DNA of 7,648 nucleotides, taken from NCBI GenBank assembly GCA_002376725.1, contig DFOM01000032.1, forward strand, positions 1-7,648. The letters are read 5' to 3'. A model generated the notes under the pieces. That model was not told the origin of the DNA. It did no database searches and saw nothing but the letters and a program-made list of their open reading frames with translations. Positions 6,980 through 7,648 of the stretch are shown here, in pieces. The number at the start of each line of letters is the position of its first letter. Positions within the stretch are counted from its first letter, which is position 1. Made by a program: the position numbers and the translations under genes. Origin of the DNA: Cloacimonetes bacterium UBA3541. Lineage in GTDB: Bacteria; Cloacimonadota; Cloacimonadia; Cloacimonadales; Cloacimonadaceae.

Positions 6980-7015
6980 AAAAACCCCCGCTTTTTTAAA
7001 GTGGGGGGGGTTTTT
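6980..7015 (-). terminator. Strong intrinsic terminator of the giant gene
   Basis: AAAAACCCCC (6980-6989) pairs with GGGGGTTTTT (7006-7015), and the inner CTTT/AAAG (6991-6994 with 6998-7001) extends the stem. Read on the minus strand, the GC-rich stem ends in TTTTT, 23 nt past the stop codon. The near-symmetry means it could also stop plus-strand transcription. The run of eight G (7003-7010) is longer than the five paired C, leaving about three G unpaired. Confidence 0.85.
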
Positions 7016-7021
7016 AATTGC

Positions 7022-7036
7022 TGCGGTAAAACCGCA
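7022..7036 (-). repeat. Small hairpin directly after the stop codon
   Basis: TGCGGT (7022-7027) and ACCGCA (7031-7036) form a 6-bp stem with a 3-nt loop beginning immediately past the TAA of the giant gene. It precedes the main terminator and may protect the mRNA 3' end or help termination. Confidence 0.5.
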
Positions 7037-7037
7037 A

Positions 7038-7648
7038 TTATTTATTAGGCTTAGATTTTGTTGGCATCAGTGATTGATTCGCTAAGCCAGTTTCATAACG
7101 ATGTTTAATATTCAGATTACCTTTATGCTGAATAGGATTACTATATCTCATTTCCTGACGATATACATTCCGCATTCCACCAACCGCTGTGACTTTATAG
7201 AAAGCCATAGCATTAGTGGTGAAACTAGGATCAGTCCAGGAAGTGCCAAATGCATCAGCGTACCAGCTGTAGGTGCCATAGGGATCAGTAGCTTTGTAGA
7301 TAGAGTATTTAATTGCTCCATTTACCGGTGCCCAGCTAATAGTACCATTACTGGCTATGGTCACTTCAGGAACACTGATCAAACCATAAGGTATGGCAAA
7401 GGCAGCAACCTCAGCATTTCCAGGGAAATTACCTACCTTATAGGCTCCACCATACTCAGTATCAATCCAGTACAAAGCACCACCTCCAGCATATCCTGCC
7501 AGGAAGAGCAATCCATTATCTTGATCAAAAGCAGCATCCTGTGCATAGTTAATATCAATACCCATAAATCCAATCAGTGTTAATTCACGAGTAGTAGGAT
7601 TGATAGTCCATAAGCAATCATTACCAAGGTCTATACCGTAGAAGGTAT
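7038..7648 (-). CDS. C-terminal part of the same giant surface protein
   Basis: This frame is open at the window edge and ends at TAA (7040-7038). Removing the 21-bp terminal overlap (7628 equals 1) places it in the same register as the gene starting at 5581, supplying residues 1861-2056. The ATG at 7565 is an internal methionine, not a start: the frame upstream is open, reads sensibly (LWTINPTTRELTLIG) and has no ribosome site. Content: the third and fourth blade-like repeats, up to about residue 1942; a fibronectin-III-like domain at 1943-2009 with the usual AFYKVTAV last strand; and a 47-residue tail rich in K and R (ends TKSKPNK). The tail has no membrane helix, LPXTG motif or recognisable type IX secretion C-terminal domain, which is unusual for this protein style. 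Fourteen bases after the stop codon are enough for a small hairpin, followed by a strong terminator. If the circle is not real, this would be the end of a closely similar paralogue. Confidence 0.88.
   Translation of the reverse strand, partial: TFYGIDLGNDCLWTINPTTRELTLIGFMGIDINYAQDAAFDQDNGLLFLAGYAGGGALYWIDTEYGGAYKVGNFPGNAEVAAFAIPYGLISVPEVTIASNGTISWAPVNGAIKYSIYKATDPYGTYSWYADAFGTSWTDPSFTTNAMAFYKVTAVGGMRNVYRQEMRYSNPIQHKGNLNIKHRYETGLANQSLMPTKSKPNK
7628..7648. repeat. Terminal direct repeat, right copy
   Basis: Identical to bases 1-21. Counting it once gives a circle of 7627 bp. A 21-base overlap is too long to be chance in 7.6 kb and has the look of a k-mer-sized overlap at the ends of a circular contig. 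Confidence 0.95.

Noticed and set aside
7038..7565. Separate 175-residue gene starting at Met 7565
   Set aside because: The frame is open upstream to the window edge and joins in register with the gene starting at 5581. There is no ribosome site before 7565, and the residues before it continue the blade repeat.
7101..7583. Long plus-strand open frame (160 codons) at the right end
   Set aside because: It is the antisense shadow of the C-terminal part of the giant gene, has no ribosome site and encodes no recognisable domain, while the minus strand gives clear blade and Fn3 motifs.

Overview
The window looks like one complete transcription unit from an anaerobic, AT-rich bacterium. The main gene encodes a giant secreted modular protein: an Sec signal peptide followed by a chain of fibronectin-III-like, ASH-like (HYDIN / choice-of-anchor D style), cleaved-adhesin / MAM-like jelly-roll and beta-propeller-like domains. 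This protein style, with little else nearby, is typical of Candidatus Cloacimonadota and some Bacteroidota. Cloacimonadota is my preferred guess, but it is inferred from protein style only; there is no rRNA or housekeeping gene to confirm it.

The key observation is that bases 1-21 are identical to bases 7628-7648. Overlapping the two ends gives a 7627-bp circle. Across the join the large minus-strand frame stays open and in register. It starts at 5581, runs down to 1, continues at 7627 and stops at 7038, giving 6171 nt or 2056 residues. The join falls inside a repeating blade motif that reads naturally through it. I translated all 1860 codons from 5581 to 2 by hand and found no stop. On a linear reading the gene appears as two partial pieces, and both should be treated as one gene.

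Layout in the order of transcription (minus strand): a ~0.9-kb AT-rich gap with several inverted repeats but no convincing gene (6979-6085); a promoter-like region with two TTGACA boxes (6056-5952); a possible 93-codon leader ORF with a strong Shine-Dalgarno (5924-5643); a 61-bp gap; the giant gene (5581 to 1, then 7627 to 7038); and a small hairpin followed by a strong intrinsic terminator (7036-6980).

Inside the protein, residues 20 to about 1712 form three successive supermodules of about 585, 552 and 556 residues. Each has the order N-terminal-type beta domain, Fn3 or ASH domain, jelly roll, ASH or CARDB-like domain. Two of the ASH units keep exact 40-nt and 36-nt DNA repeats at in-frame offsets, pointing to recent duplication or gene conversion. 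After the third supermodule come a four-blade propeller-like region, a last Fn3-like domain and a basic tail. No type IX (Por) secretion C-terminal domain and no LPXTG-type anchor is visible.

No replication, mobilisation, integrase or transposase gene is present. The circle could be a collapsed tandem array of near-identical surface-protein genes, an excised non-replicating circle, or an element replicated entirely by host factors. The sequence alone cannot decide between these.
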